A stretch of DNA of 64,000 nt from Rebecca billardiae RCC1528 (lineage: Eukaryota; Haptophyta). This document shows positions 1-9,694 of the stretch, one piece after another (position 1 is the stretch's first letter; every line of letters begins with the position of its first letter). Where the stretch lies: contig OZ251234.1 in the NCBI GenBank assembly GCA_965240325.2, positions 1,922,001 through 1,986,000 on the forward strand, read 5' to 3'. Made by a program: the position numbers and the translations under genes. The notes under the pieces are model-generated. The model did not search any database and was not told the origin of the DNA. It saw nothing but the letters and a program-made list of their open reading frames with translations.

Positions 1-1152
1 CTGCAGCCCACCGACGATGTGTCGACTGTCGACAGGCGTGTGGCCGTCAATAAATCCCCCATTGGCACGACGCGCCCTTGCCAGATGCGCGAGTGCACTC
101 CCCCGGACCGTCATACACACTGGGCTGTGAGCCCCGTCATCTGTGCTCCCTCTGTAGTGATCTCTGCTGAGAATACGGGTACACTTCATCAGAGAGCAGT
201 GAGCCCATGTCGGGGTGAGCTGCTGATTAGTAACGGCTGCCACCAGCCCTCGGTGTTTACTGTTTATCGCCGCCCCAGGCCCGCCGCCGGGCTAAGGCAG
301 CTAAGGACGCCCAGGCGGGGCAGGGTGCCACTGGGTGGGATTCAACCGATATGCTTCAATATATGTCACATGGGCATGCCGTCTGACGATGATCATGTGA
401 TGCCGAGCAGGCGACTGATAAGTGATATATCGGGGCCGTCATCTGGCGCCCACCGCTGCCGTCACTCTTTAAAACCTGTACGACCAGTACCGGCAGCCTG
501 TAGTAGTAAAGTAGTAAAGCAATAACGAACTGGGCACGCGCAGGACTGGCGGGCGGCGGCTGCCTCTATTAGTCTATAAGTATAACAGTTAATAACACGA
601 CGACATTCTGGCGACGCCGACGACAGCAGCCGAGTCGCGCCATAACCGGAATGGCGCTAAAAGTGATATTCTGGCCGTATAATTGCGACTGCTTTATTAG
701 GCGTTGCAGTCAGTTGCTATATATAATAATATTTATGGTCGTATTATTACAACGGCTACGGTAATAAGCTAGTTAGCTACCGCTAGCAGTTATTCCGGTA
801 CCTGGCTGACAAGCTGATGCCAGCAGATGATTCAGATTATATTGGCAAATACACTTTCAGCACTAGATTGGCACTGCAAGTCACTCGGACTCACTCAGTC
901 GAGTCAGTCGGGAGTGACCGACTGCTAAGCTTTATTTTTACTAATATATATTAATAAATTATATATATATTCAAAATACGAATGTTCGGCGCTCATTGTT
1001 ATAAATAATAATACTATTAGTTACAAACAGCTCTAGCTTATAGCTGATAGCTACGGACGGTGTCGACTGAATCCGACTCAGGTCCAGGACGAAGGCTCCA
1101 TGGAGATTCGGATAGTCGTCGGAGATTGACTGATAATATAATCCGATGCTGC
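1..1152. other. Intergenic stretch, no gene seen
   Basis: I see no supported gene here. The one long open frame in the first 530 bases has no recognisable composition or motif and reads like chance. From about 560 the sequence turns AT-rich, with TATA-like runs near 715-735 and 940-970, consistent with non-coding DNA downstream of the convergent-facing gene that ends at 1153. Confidence 0.5.
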
Positions 1153-3104
1153 TTAGGCGTGGATGTCCAGGATCTCCTGAGCGAGGTGCGCAGCCGTGAG
1201 CGCGGCGTGCGTCGGGACGAGCCACGGGATCTCCTCGCGGAGCGACGGCAGCATGTACATGCCGCCGAAAGTGAGCAGGGCGCCCAGCGCCATCGGGTGC
1301 GGCAGCACGCCGTAGGGGAAGCCGCCCGCGCGCGTGGGCTGGCACGCGCCCATCTCCGAGCCAAAGTAGGCGCGCGTGGGGCCGAGGCGCGCGAGCGCGA
1401 GCGCGGAGAGCGCGAGGCCGCCGCACACGAGCGCGATGGAGGCGGTGTCCGATGGCTGCACGTGGCGTGTGTAGTGGTAGCCCAGCTGCGAGAACGCCAC
1501 AAGCTGTGGGTCGTCGCGGCGTGCATCGCGGCACGCGGCACGCGCGCGTGAGGTGTGCAAGAGGGGGCAGGGCGCGCTTGCTTGCTCGCGCACGCGCTGC
1601 CGCGCACCTTGAACGCAATCGAGTCGCGGATGAACTTGCCGAGCGAGGCCTTGTTGCGGTGGTAGTACGTGGCGATCGCCTTCACGTGGTGCAAGAAGGA
1701 CGTGGCCGCCAGGAAGAAGCGCGAGCCTGCACGCACACACGCGCACACGCGCACCGCGCGCGGCGCGGCAGCGCGCCGCCGGACGTGTGAGCTATCGCGC
1801 GGGGGCGGCGCGAGGCGCGCGCGGCGGCGCGTACCGGCGAAGGCGCTGATGGCGCCGAGGCCGAGGAAGAAGACGATGTTGTTCAGCCCCATCAGCTGCT
1901 CCATCCGGAACGTCATCTCCGTGCCGAGCAGCACCATCTTGGTCATGAACTGCCAGAAGAGGTTGGCCGCAGAGATGGTGTTCACAAACAGGTAGCGGAA
2001 GCCCTGGTTGTACTTGGTGGTGAGGTGGCCGAGGTAGCGGCCGACGGGGCCGAGGCACTTGGGGTACACGACGTAGTGCATCTTGCACGTGATCCGGCGC
2101 TCCGCGTTCGGCCGCGCCGCGTCCGACTCGATCCGGTGCACCTCGCGGTGGAAGTCGAGGCCGATCACCTCGCCGTCAGAGATGGCCACGCGGAACGGCT
2201 GCATCGGGAAGACGGTCGAGATCTGCGTGTTCGTCGTGATCGCGACGAGCGTGCGGTAGACGTAGCAGAAGGGGTACAGCATGTACGGCCCGTCGACGTG
2301 GTCCATGAAGAACACCGTGTCCGAGTTCTTGTTGTGCACGATCGAGGCGACGTAGACCTCGTTCATGCCGGGGAGGCACTCGACCGCGTACTGCGACGCG
2401 TCAAAGCGGCCGTGGAACATGGCCTTCATCTCGTCGGACTGCGCGATGGCCTCGAAGGCGGCCTTCTCCGGCGCGGGCAGCTCGAGCGCCCACCAGTGCG
2501 TCGTGCACGACTCCGACGGCTTCTGCGCCACCACCCAGTCGCGCAGCTGCTTGATCGATGCGCGCACGCTCGCCTCGCCCAGCTTGGTGAAGAGCACGTC
2601 GTTGCGCGGCGTGAGCCAGAGGAGGACGCCCGACCACGCGCGCGTGGCGTGCACCGCGTCGAGGACGAGGGGGAGCAGGTAGTACGTGTGCTGCATGAGC
2701 AGCGCCCAGAAGTCCTCCGACTTCTGGTACGACGACTGGTACGTGGCCTCGCCGGTGACCCAGTGCGCGAGGTCCTGGCCAAAGTAGCTCAGCGCGATGA
2801 GGCCCAGGCTCGCGGTCCAGCCGAGCGCGAGGCGGGCGGCGAGCACGGCCAGACCGGCCGTCGCGAGCCCACTCGCCACGACGAGGCCCGCCGGCAGCAC
2901 GAACGCGAGCGACGCCGCGTACACCGCCGCGACGCCGACGGCGACCTCCGTCGAGGTCGCGTTCGCGATCAGGCCGAGGCCGCCGAGCAGGCCGGCGGGC
3001 GAGAGCCCCGCGTGTAGCAGCACGTTGAGCGTGCCGCGGTGGAACTTGAGGAACCCGAGGCGGTGCTGCTCGTACCCCATGCTCGCGGCGTCGGCCGATG
3101 CCAT
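1153..3104 (-). CDS. Multi-pass membrane protein: Mpo1/DUF962-like N-terminus, methyltransferase-like C-terminus
   Basis: I read three exons, 3104-1835, 1726-1608 and 1503-1153, giving about 579 residues. The introns (108 and 104 nt) start GTACGC and GTGCGC and end CAG, and the frame continues across both. The start is the ATG giving MASADAASMGYEQHR. Near the N-terminus FHRGTLNVLLHAGLSP and later GQDLAHWVTGEA resemble the His motifs of Mpo1/DUF962 proteins, which in yeast are ER membrane dioxygenases of 2-hydroxy fatty acids. A middle section of some 250 residues is unassigned. The last exon carries GFPYGVLPHPMALGAL between hydrophobic segments, like the Pro-His-Pro region of PEMT or isoprenylcysteine methyltransferase families. 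So this may be a two-domain lipid-modifying membrane protein. Domain names are by eye. The gene and its introns are much surer than the function. Confidence 0.72.
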
Positions 3105-3416
3105 GGCGAGCGGTCCCGTGCGCGAACGCGGCGCCAGCTGCAGGAGCCTCCAGATGCACCGCCGCCCACGCTGCCTGGTGCGTCGACCAATCAGAGCTGG
3201 CCTCCCGCGTTTTCGCGGGGAGTCCTGGAGCGTGAGATGTTTGGGCGGTGGCCCTTTCCGGACTGCTTGTCCGGGCGCGGAAGCCATCACGGCGAGGGAA
3301 GCGACCACAACTGGGGCGGTGGCCGTGTCCTCTGCAGTGGCGAGCAGCAGCTTCGCCGAGAGGCCGCTGGGTGCGGCGCGGGGGCTGGTGGGTGCTCACG
3401 CGCCGCCCGGCCCCAG
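3105..3416. promoter_or_regulatory. Shared divergent upstream region
   Basis: These 312 bases separate the start codons of two genes running in opposite directions, so both promoters must lie in or near it. I see no TATA box. An AT-poor sequence throughout fits GC-rich, TATA-less promoters. Assignment rests on gene arrangement alone. Confidence 0.45.
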
Positions 3417-6407
3417 ATGGAGCAGCCAATGGACCCGCTCGAGCGCTTCCTCGCCCGCTTCGATCCGCTCGGCTCGCCGCCGACGCACCACGACGCGTGC
3501 GGCGGCGGGACCGTGCCCAGCGGCAGCGGCGCGAGCACGCCGCCGCAGCCGCCGAGCGCATGCACAGGCGGCGCCGCCAGCACCAACGGCAGCATCAGCC
3601 CATATCGGACCCCTGCTCGCCTAACGGATGTCGTTCACGACCTCGCCTCGCGCAGACAATCGCACGCGCAGCCGCAGCACGGCACGCCGCCGCATGCCAG
3701 CGGCGGCGTTCTCCTGCGCACGCCGTCTGCGGCGGGCTCGACGGGCGGCGAGAGCATGGGCGGGAGCGGCGGCTACCCGCACGGTTACGCGCCGCACGGC
3801 TACCCGCACAGCGCGGGCGGCGGCTCGCGCAACCTCTCGCCCTCCGCCTCGTCGGTCGGGCGGCACAGCACGGCGAGCGAGCCAATCCGCTCGCTGCTCA
3901 AGGAGGCGGTGGGCCCGTCGCTCTCGGGCGTGTTCGGCCGCGCGGCGACGCTCACGGTGGCGGCGGGGAGCGCGGCCAAGTCGGCCACCACCAAGGTCGT
4001 CTCCGCCGCGCGCGACCACGCCGCCGCCGCCTCGGCCGAGCGCACGGAGACGCAGGTGAAGCGCGCGATGCACGTCAACGCCGCGCACGTGATCACCTCA
4101 GACTACGTCGCGCTCACCGGCCCGCTCGAGAACGGCGTGCTGCTCACCGACCGCTCGGACCGGCGACTCAAGCTGTTCAAGTCGCTCGCGCACCTTGAGC
4201 CGGGGCACACCTACCTCACCGAGTTCGGCAACACGCTCGAGCGCACGCACGCGCACGTCGCGGTGCTCGGCGGCTCGATCGAGATTGCAATCTCGCCGAG
4301 CGCCGAGTACGACTTCGACGCGGCGCAGGCGGCGGCGCAGGCGGCGAAGGCGGCGAAGGCGATGGCCGAGGCGGCCGGGTCGCCGCCTGCGCTCACGCCC
4401 ACGGGCGGCAGCGCGGTGAGGCGACACTCGCCCCTCGCTGCCGACGCGAATAGCGCGAGCCCAGCGCGGGCGTACACCAGCCCGGCGGCGGCGGCGGCGG
4501 TCGCGACGACTGCCGCCGGCGCGCAGTGCGGCGCGGGGCCACCGAGCGGCTGCCCGATTCCAGGCAGCGCCAGTGGTGGGAGCGACTCGGGCGGGAAGCC
4601 GACGATTGGCGCTCGGCTCGCAGCCTACGAAGACTTCGCCGCGCAGAGACACCCGGTGGATCCGGGCAGCCTCGCGCGCCCACCTCCGCGCTCGGCGGCC
4701 GCCGCGCCGACCGCCGCCGCCGCCGGTACTGTCACACGGCTGCCAGCATGCGCGGCGGCCGCAGCGCCCGCGCCGCCAACATCGGCCGCGGCGGCGTTAG
4801 CGGTGGTCGCCGCCCCGACGCCGCGTGCGCAGGCGCCCGCCGTGGACGCGCAGCCTGCGCCTTCCCCACCGCCGCAACCTCCGCAGCCAGCGACCGCCCT
4901 GGTAGCTCACACGGCTGCGGCGCCGGCCGCGGTGGCCTCGCCGCCCGTGCCGCCGCCGCGCGCGTCGCCACCGCCCGCGGCGGCGCAAGCGGCTGGGCCG
5001 CAGCCGGCGCAGGAGCCGGCTTTGGCGACGCCGGCACCACCGCCAGCGCCCGTGCCTCAGCTGCCGGTGCCACTGTCGCCGCCGCAGCCGCCGCCAGTGC
5101 CCTTGTCGGATGAGGGTCCGGTGCCCGCCTGCTCGGCGGCTGCGGCGGCGCCACAGCCGCCGCCCACACAGCCGCAGCCGCAGGCACAGACGCAGACGCC
5201 GCTGCAGCCGCAGCCGCAGTCAAAGCCGCAGCCGCAGCCGCAGCCGCAGCCGCAGCCGCAGTCGCAGCCGCAGCCGCAGCCGCAGCCGCAGCCGCAGCCG
5301 CAGCCGCAGCCGCAGCCGCAGCCGCAGCCGCAGCCGCAGCCGCAGCCGCAGCCGCAGCCGCAGCCGCAGCCGCAGCCGCAGCCGCAGCCGCAGCCGCAGC
5401 CGCAGCCGCAGCCGCAGCCGCAGCCGCAGCCGCAGCCGCAGCCGCAGCCGCAGCCGCAGCCGCAGCCGCAACCGCAGCCGCAGCCGCAGCCGCAGCCGCA
5501 GCCGCAGCCGCAGCCGCAGCCGCAGCCGCAGCCGCAGCCGCAGCCGCAGCCGCAGCCGCAGCCGCAGCCGCAGCCGCAGCCGCAGCCGCAGCCGCAGCCG
5601 CAAATGCAGCAGCAGCAGCAGCAGCCGCCGCAACCGCCGCCGCCGCCGCCGCGGGCCGCCTCGATCGTGCTTGCGCAAGCCAAGGAGGGCGAGACCGTCG
5701 AAACCGTCGTCTCGGCGGCGGCTGCGTGGCTGGGGCGTGCGTGCGGGGGGCAGAGGGCCACCGAGCAGTCGCGCGCGCCGACCAGTGGGACCACCAGCCC
5801 GCCACCGCACGGCGGCGCGCACGCGGCACAGGTGAACGGCGGCGGCGCGAGCGAGGTGGTGGCGGCGAAGCTCGCGCGCGCGGACGACGCCAACGGCTCA
5901 GCGCGAGAGCACACGCCGCCCGCGGTGCGAGTGGAGGACCACACGCGCGCGGGCAGCACCTCCGCTCCGAGCGACGACGGCGCCTCGTGCGACGACGTCC
6001 GCGCGTCCGCGAGCGCGCCGCAGCTGCAGCACCCGGCTGCTTCGCCCTCACCGCCGCCGCCGCCGCCGCTTCCGGCAGAGAGCGGCCCGCCGGCCCCGCC
6101 GGACGAGAGCGTGGCGCGCGCGGCCGAGCTGCTCGCCGCCGCCGAGGCGCGGCGCGGCGCGCTGGAGCAGGAGCGCGTGCGCAAGCTGGGGGCACTCGAG
6201 GAGCGGCTGGCGGACGTGGACGGCTGGAAGGCCACGTGCGCGGCGGACGCGACGCGCGAGCGGCACATGCGCGAGCAGATGGCGCAGCGGCTCGGCCTGC
6301 TGGAGGAGCGCTTCGTCACGACCGAGTCGATGCTCCACCTGCTCCGGCGCGAGAACGAAGACCTCAAGCGGAGGCTGCAGGCGGCCGTGGACGCGGGCTT
6401 CGTGTGA
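3417..6407 (+). CDS. Large low-complexity protein with a Pro-Gln repeat array and C-terminal coiled coil
   Basis: This uninterrupted frame encodes about 996 residues from the ATG reading MEQPMDPLERFLARFDPLG. The frame is open further upstream, but this is the first Met with a sensible N-terminus beyond the divergent neighbour. Residues about 225-290 (around SDYVALTGPLENGVLL and HAHVAVLGGSIEIAI) are the only globular-looking part, and I do not recognise it. The rest is Ala/Pro/Ser-rich. Residues about 602-728 are an almost pure Pro-Gln dipeptide run, followed by short Gln and Pro runs. The last 90 residues, rich in Glu, Arg, Leu and Ala, look like a coiled coil (LGLLEERFVTTESML). It could be a scaffold or condensate-forming protein. 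No function can be named. Confidence 0.65.
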   Translation: MEQPMDPLERFLARFDPLGSPPTHHDACGGGTVPSGSGASTPPQPPSACTGGAASTNGSISPYRTPARLTDVVHDLASRRQSHAQPQHGTPPHASGGVLLRTPSAAGSTGGESMGGSGGYPHGYAPHGYPHSAGGGSRNLSPSASSVGRHSTASEPIRSLLKEAVGPSLSGVFGRAATLTVAAGSAAKSATTKVVSAARDHAAAASAERTETQVKRAMHVNAAHVITSDYVALTGPLENGVLLTDRSDRRLKLFKSLAHLEPGHTYLTEFGNTLERTHAHVAVLGGSIEIAISPSAEYDFDAAQAAAQAAKAAKAMAEAAGSPPALTPTGGSAVRRHSPLAADANSASPARAYTSPAAAAAVATTAAGAQCGAGPPSGCPIPGSASGGSDSGGKPTIGARLAAYEDFAAQRHPVDPGSLARPPPRSAAAAPTAAAAGTVTRLPACAAAAAPAPPTSAAAALAVVAAPTPRAQAPAVDAQPAPSPPPQPPQPATALVAHTAAAPAAVASPPVPPPRASPPPAAAQAAGPQPAQEPALATPAPPPAPVPQLPVPLSPPQPPPVPLSDEGPVPACSAAAAAPQPPPTQPQPQAQTQTPLQPQPQSKPQPQPQPQPQPQSQPQPQPQPQPQPQPQPQPQPQPQPQPQPQPQPQPQPQPQPQPQPQPQPQPQPQPQPQPQPQPQPQPQPQPQPQPQPQPQPQPQPQPQPQPQPQPQPQPQPQPQPQPQPQPQPQMQQQQQQPPQPPPPPPRAASIVLAQAKEGETVETVVSAAAAWLGRACGGQRATEQSRAPTSGTTSPPPHGGAHAAQVNGGGASEVVAAKLARADDANGSAREHTPPAVRVEDHTRAGSTSAPSDDGASCDDVRASASAPQLQHPAASPSPPPPPPLPAESGPPAPPDESVARAAELLAAAEARRGALEQERVRKLGALEERLADVDGWKATCAADATRERHMREQMAQRLGLLEERFVTTESMLHLLRRENEDLKRRLQAAVDAGFV
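5224..5602 (+). repeat. Hexanucleotide (CCGCAG)n array, about 63 units
   Basis: The unit CCGCAG repeats with only one visible substitution (a CAACCG near 5469) and sits inside the coding frame as Pro-Gln. Shorter imperfect units extend from about 5160. Because the unit has no stop in any frame on either strand, every reading frame is open across it. Confidence 0.95.
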
Positions 6408-6934
6408 CGGCGGCCGCGCCGCCCCGAGGCGGCTGCGTGGGCGCAGCGGAGAGCGCGGCTGCGGCGACGAGTGAGGCAGACACAGAGCCGTACCGGCGTG
6501 GCGGCAGCTGCGTGATGATTGCCGGGGCGCGCCACGACTCGCAAGGCACGGCCAGTGCGGCCGCGCCACGCGGCCTGCCGCGTGACGCTGTCGCTGCGGC
6601 CCGTGGCCGTGCACGCGGCTGATGCCAGGCAGCATGCCACTAGATGCCAGCGCGGTGATCCGCGTGCTGATGCCTGATATGGACGTGCTGCGCATGATGA
6701 TCAGCAGTAGTATGAGTAGATGAATAAGTGCATGAGTAGATCGATGACGATATATATATATATGACCGCGTTCCGCGGTCCTTCCGTAGAACCAACGTAG
6801 TTAGGGGCCCGCGGTGCACCCTCCGTCGGCATATGCTGTCCGTCCAACGCGCGGCCGTAGCGGCAGCAGCAGCGCGGAGCGCCGTCGACGGTCGAGCACG
6901 CGCGGCAAACGAATAATGGAATATTATGCAGCGC

Positions 6935-7720
6935 GGGCGAGTCGACGGTCTGGAAAATGCGCGATCACGCCACAGCAGGCTGGCAGAGCCCGCCCCGAGC
7001 TGCAGCATGCGCCGTAGGTGCTGCCCCAAGCTCTCGACTGCCCGTAAGCGGCGGCATGTGCGGCGGCGCCGGCGGCGGCCATGCTGCCCCGCCGTTGCGC
7101 GCCGCGGGGCGCTGCCAGCCCCTCCGTGGTGAAGCGCACAGCGCTCGAGCCCACAGGGGCTGGCGACCGTCAAACCGACACCCCATGACACGGGCCGGGG
7201 CTGCGTGTGCCAGCTGCACGCACCCCCTGGGCCCACCTGGCCCGCTCGAGCAGCTCGCGCCTTGGGTGCGCACAGCGGCTCGAGTATACTGGTATGGGAC
7301 GCCTGCTGCGGTGCCGCCGAGCGAGCACGTGCGGCCGAGGGTCACGCAGCACGGGCGACTCGACGGCGGCGAGCAGGCGCGACGGCCTCGCCGCGCCGCG
7401 GTAGAGCCTGCCCGGGCTGCAGCACGCCGTAGGAGCAGCCCAGCGCCCTCCTCCGCCCTCCAGCTTCGGCGCGCGCAGCAGGCCCGGCGGCGGACATGCT
7501 GGCGTGCCCAAGCAAGCAGGCAGATGGGCGCTGCCGGCCGCGCCGTCGCAAAGCGCGCAGAACTCGAGCTCGGGGGGGCGGACGGCCGCCAAACTGGCGC
7601 CGCAGGACGTGGCACTGCGTGCGCCAGCTGCGCGCACCCGCTGCGCCCGCGTAACCCGTGCGAGCGCCGCGCCTCGAGCACACGCCGCAGCAGCTCGACA
7701 CAGCCACTGCAGCGCGCACG
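6935..7720. repeat. Two diverged tandem copies, each about 370 bp
   Basis: The block around 6935-7310 and the block around 7345-7720 share an ordered series of phrases: GAGTCGACGG / GACTCGACGG, CGGGCTGCAGCA-like, GGCGGCGGCCATGCTG / GGCGGCGGACATGCTG, a GCGCTGCC segment, CGTCAAAC / CGCCAAAC, TGTGCCAGCTGCACGCACCC / TGCGCCAGCTGCGCGCACCC and a final CGCGCCT. Identity looks moderate with small indels, so this is an old duplication. Both copies keep one plus-strand frame (CASCTHPL / CASCAHPL) open, which may mean a decayed coding origin. Confidence 0.55.
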
Positions 7721-7919
7721 CAGCCTGCACGGCCAGTGCACGCCGTGGCCCGTCGGCATCTTGCGGAAGCCGCCGAGAGCGTGTGCTTTCCCCGCACGAC
7801 GGCGGTAGCTGCCGCGATGTATACGAGCGTGCTGCCGCGCCGGCCGCCGCTGCCCGGCCGCTGCGCCGGCTTCCACTCCGCGCCCGCTGCGCGTCCGCAG
7901 CTGGCAGCTGCGCCCGCCG

Positions 7920-8062
7920 TCAGCCGGCCCGGTGGCCAGCTGCCGCGCTCGCTGGGCGACCACTCGATGATGCGCGCAGCGTAAAGTGCGCGCTGGGCAC
8001 CTCCTCGTCGCGTGCAATTTCGAGGTAGTCCTGCATCTGCTCCTGCATCAGCCCCTCCCACC
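7920..8062 (-). CDS. Possible isolated exon, unassigned
   Basis: On the minus strand a CGCGCAG acceptor-like site precedes a frame encoding GLMQEQMQDYLEIARDEEV and ending in TGA. Its codon use in the first 30 codons (mostly G or C third positions) and its balanced residue mix differ from the surrounding Arg/Ala-rich junk. I cannot find upstream exons, so this may be a fragment or chance. Confidence 0.2.
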
Positions 8063-8529
8063 CTGCGCGCGGGCGCGGACGGAGTCGCACGCACGCGGTC
8101 CGATCGACGATCGATCGAGGCGCGGGCCGCGGCGCCGGACGGGCGTCGACGCGCAGGTTAGTTAGGTATGGTGCCGGCGCTTCCCGCAGGCGTTGCGCGC
8201 TTGGGGGCGAGTGGGGCGCGTGGGCGAGACCAGCGGCCAGCCAGCCCACGCCACCGGCGCGAGGGCACCGGCGCGGCGCGCACACACACTTTGGGCCGCG
8301 GACCTGGTCGCGGGGCCGCCGCGCGGCTGCGTGACCGGCAGCTGTGAGTGAGCTGATCGAGTGAGCAAGCCGAATGCGCGTCCGGAGGTACCTGCAGGCG
8401 CGCTCGGGGAGGGCCGAGGGCGATAGGTCGAGACCAGCGGCCGGCCGGCACCCGTCGCGCACGCACTCGGTGCGCGCCTTTGAAGGCGGCATCCTCGCTC
8501 GGGCCGATGTCGTCGCGCCGCTCGCGAGC

Positions 8530-8817
8530 ACGAGACAGCTGACAGGCGGGTAACTTGGTTGTGACAAGCGCTATTCAAAAGAATATATCTTTCAATATTA
8601 TCAAGGCGGTTCATCCATCGAGGCAAGCGGGTAACTGGCTTTAAATAGCGCTATTCAAAAGAATCTCTTCAATATGATGAGGAGGTTCATCCAACGAGAC
8701 AGGTGGGTAACTTGGTTTAAAAGCGCTATTCAAAAGAATCTCTTTCAATACCATGAGGCGGTTCATCCATCGAGACAGGCGGGTAACTTCTTTTCGCAAG
8801 CGCTATTCAAAAGAATC
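8530..8817. repeat. Tandem array of about 75-80 bp units, four copies
   Basis: The phrase GCGCTATTCAAAAGAAT starts at 8568, 8648, 8723 and 8800, so the period drifts 80, 75, 77. Each unit also holds GGCGGTTCATCCATCGAG and GCGGGTAACTTGGTT variants. The array is far more AT-rich than its surroundings and lies just upstream of the copia insertion. Nature unknown; no coding frame spans it. Confidence 0.9.
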
Positions 8818-9030
8818 TGGCCTCATAGCTGTTTTCGACCCAAAACAATCAAACGTCGCTCGGCAAACTCGTACTCCAGCATACAAGAAGGACAAAAATA
8901 CTCACTTGTTTCACCCCCGGGGTATCTGATCCCACGTCCGTCCATCGACTTATGCGGAATGGCGTGGGCGCGCTTATTTCGTCAAGCGCGTAGTTGCTAA
9001 TGCAGAGCACTATGGGCCAACGTACCCCTC
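8818..9030. other. AT-richer spacer up to the retrotransposon target site
   Basis: Composition is like the tandem array before it. A minus-strand frame from an ATG at 8945 to a TGA at 8823 encodes 40 residues, including EYFCPSCMLEYEFAERRL, which looks protein-like but is too short to assign. The last five bases, CCCTC, are the left copy of the copia target duplication. Confidence 0.4.
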
Positions 9031-9638
9031 TGTTGAGCTGACGCGGCCTGGGGCGCGCATCTCAGCAGATGGCGTCGCCGCTGGGACGTCAGGGCCGGCG
9101 CCGCACCAGGCGGGCCGGCGTCATCAGCTACGGAGCAGTGGCTGGCTGGCGGCGCGCGCGCGCGGCGCGCGCGGCGGCAGGAGCGCGAGCGCAGCAGCGC
9201 TGGCGCGGATCGACGTGGACGCGGAGCGCGGACGCGGCAGCGCGGACGCGGAGCGACACGGACGCGGCGCGTGCGCGGGCGGTACGGCCCGGCGCAGCGC
9301 GACACGGTGACGTCGCACGGGCATGGCCCGGACGCCATCGTGGGAGTCCATCCGGATTTCCACTTTCGGAAAAGTGGGAATCCGGCTGAGGGTGGACGGA
9401 CGAGGACGTCCGGGAGTTACGTCGGGACGGGCGGTTTTCGGGAAGGTAACGCATTCCCCGGAGCCGGCCGCGACGTGGTCACCCCGCGACCAAAAGGTCG
9501 GCGGGAGGTTAGCTTGTCTTCGTAAAAGAGCGAAGGGAAGGAGATTGTCTTCGTGGGCGTCACCGACGACGCGCCCGAGGACGTGCCGGTGAGCTCTTAG
9601 CAGGGCTCGAGACGCTCGGAGCTCGCGTTTACCCAATA
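9031..9638 (+). repeat. 5' long terminal repeat
   Basis: Starts TGTTGAGCTG and ends TTTACCCAATA. Read side by side it matches the 3' copy throughout. The LTR should hold the element promoter and polyadenylation signal, but I cannot place them by eye. Confidence 0.95.
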
Positions 9639-9694
9639 TGCATGCAGCGATCGGGAGGGATCGTACGCGCGGCGCTTTCTCATCGATCGCGCCG

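Larger units (their letters stand above)
6408..8529. other. Long intergenic stretch with decayed repeats
   Basis: I find no convincing gene. A short AT tract lies near 6751-6762. Beyond 6935 the sequence is very GC-rich and open in several frames without recognisable motifs. It contains the diverged tandem duplication and a weak exon candidate listed separately, plus a short phrase (GAGACCAGCGGCC) repeated near 8226 and 8431. Confidence 0.4.

Noticed and set aside
19-525. A 168-residue open frame at the window start
   Set aside because: Mixed composition without motifs, no splice or start context, and open frames are frequent at this GC content.
4732-6640. Long minus-strand frames of 487 and 527 residues opposite the Pro-Gln gene
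   Set aside because: They translate to poly-Ala, Cys-Gly or Leu-Arg runs created by the hexanucleotide array and have no independent coding character.
8230-8445. Repeated GAGACCAGCGGCC phrase as a possible CRISPR-like or tandem array
   Set aside because: Only two copies, with irregular spacing and no conserved unit around them.
9639-9665. Sequence after the 5' LTR as a standard primer-binding site
   Set aside because: It does not start with TGG or match an initiator-tRNA 3' end as I know it, so I did not annotate one.
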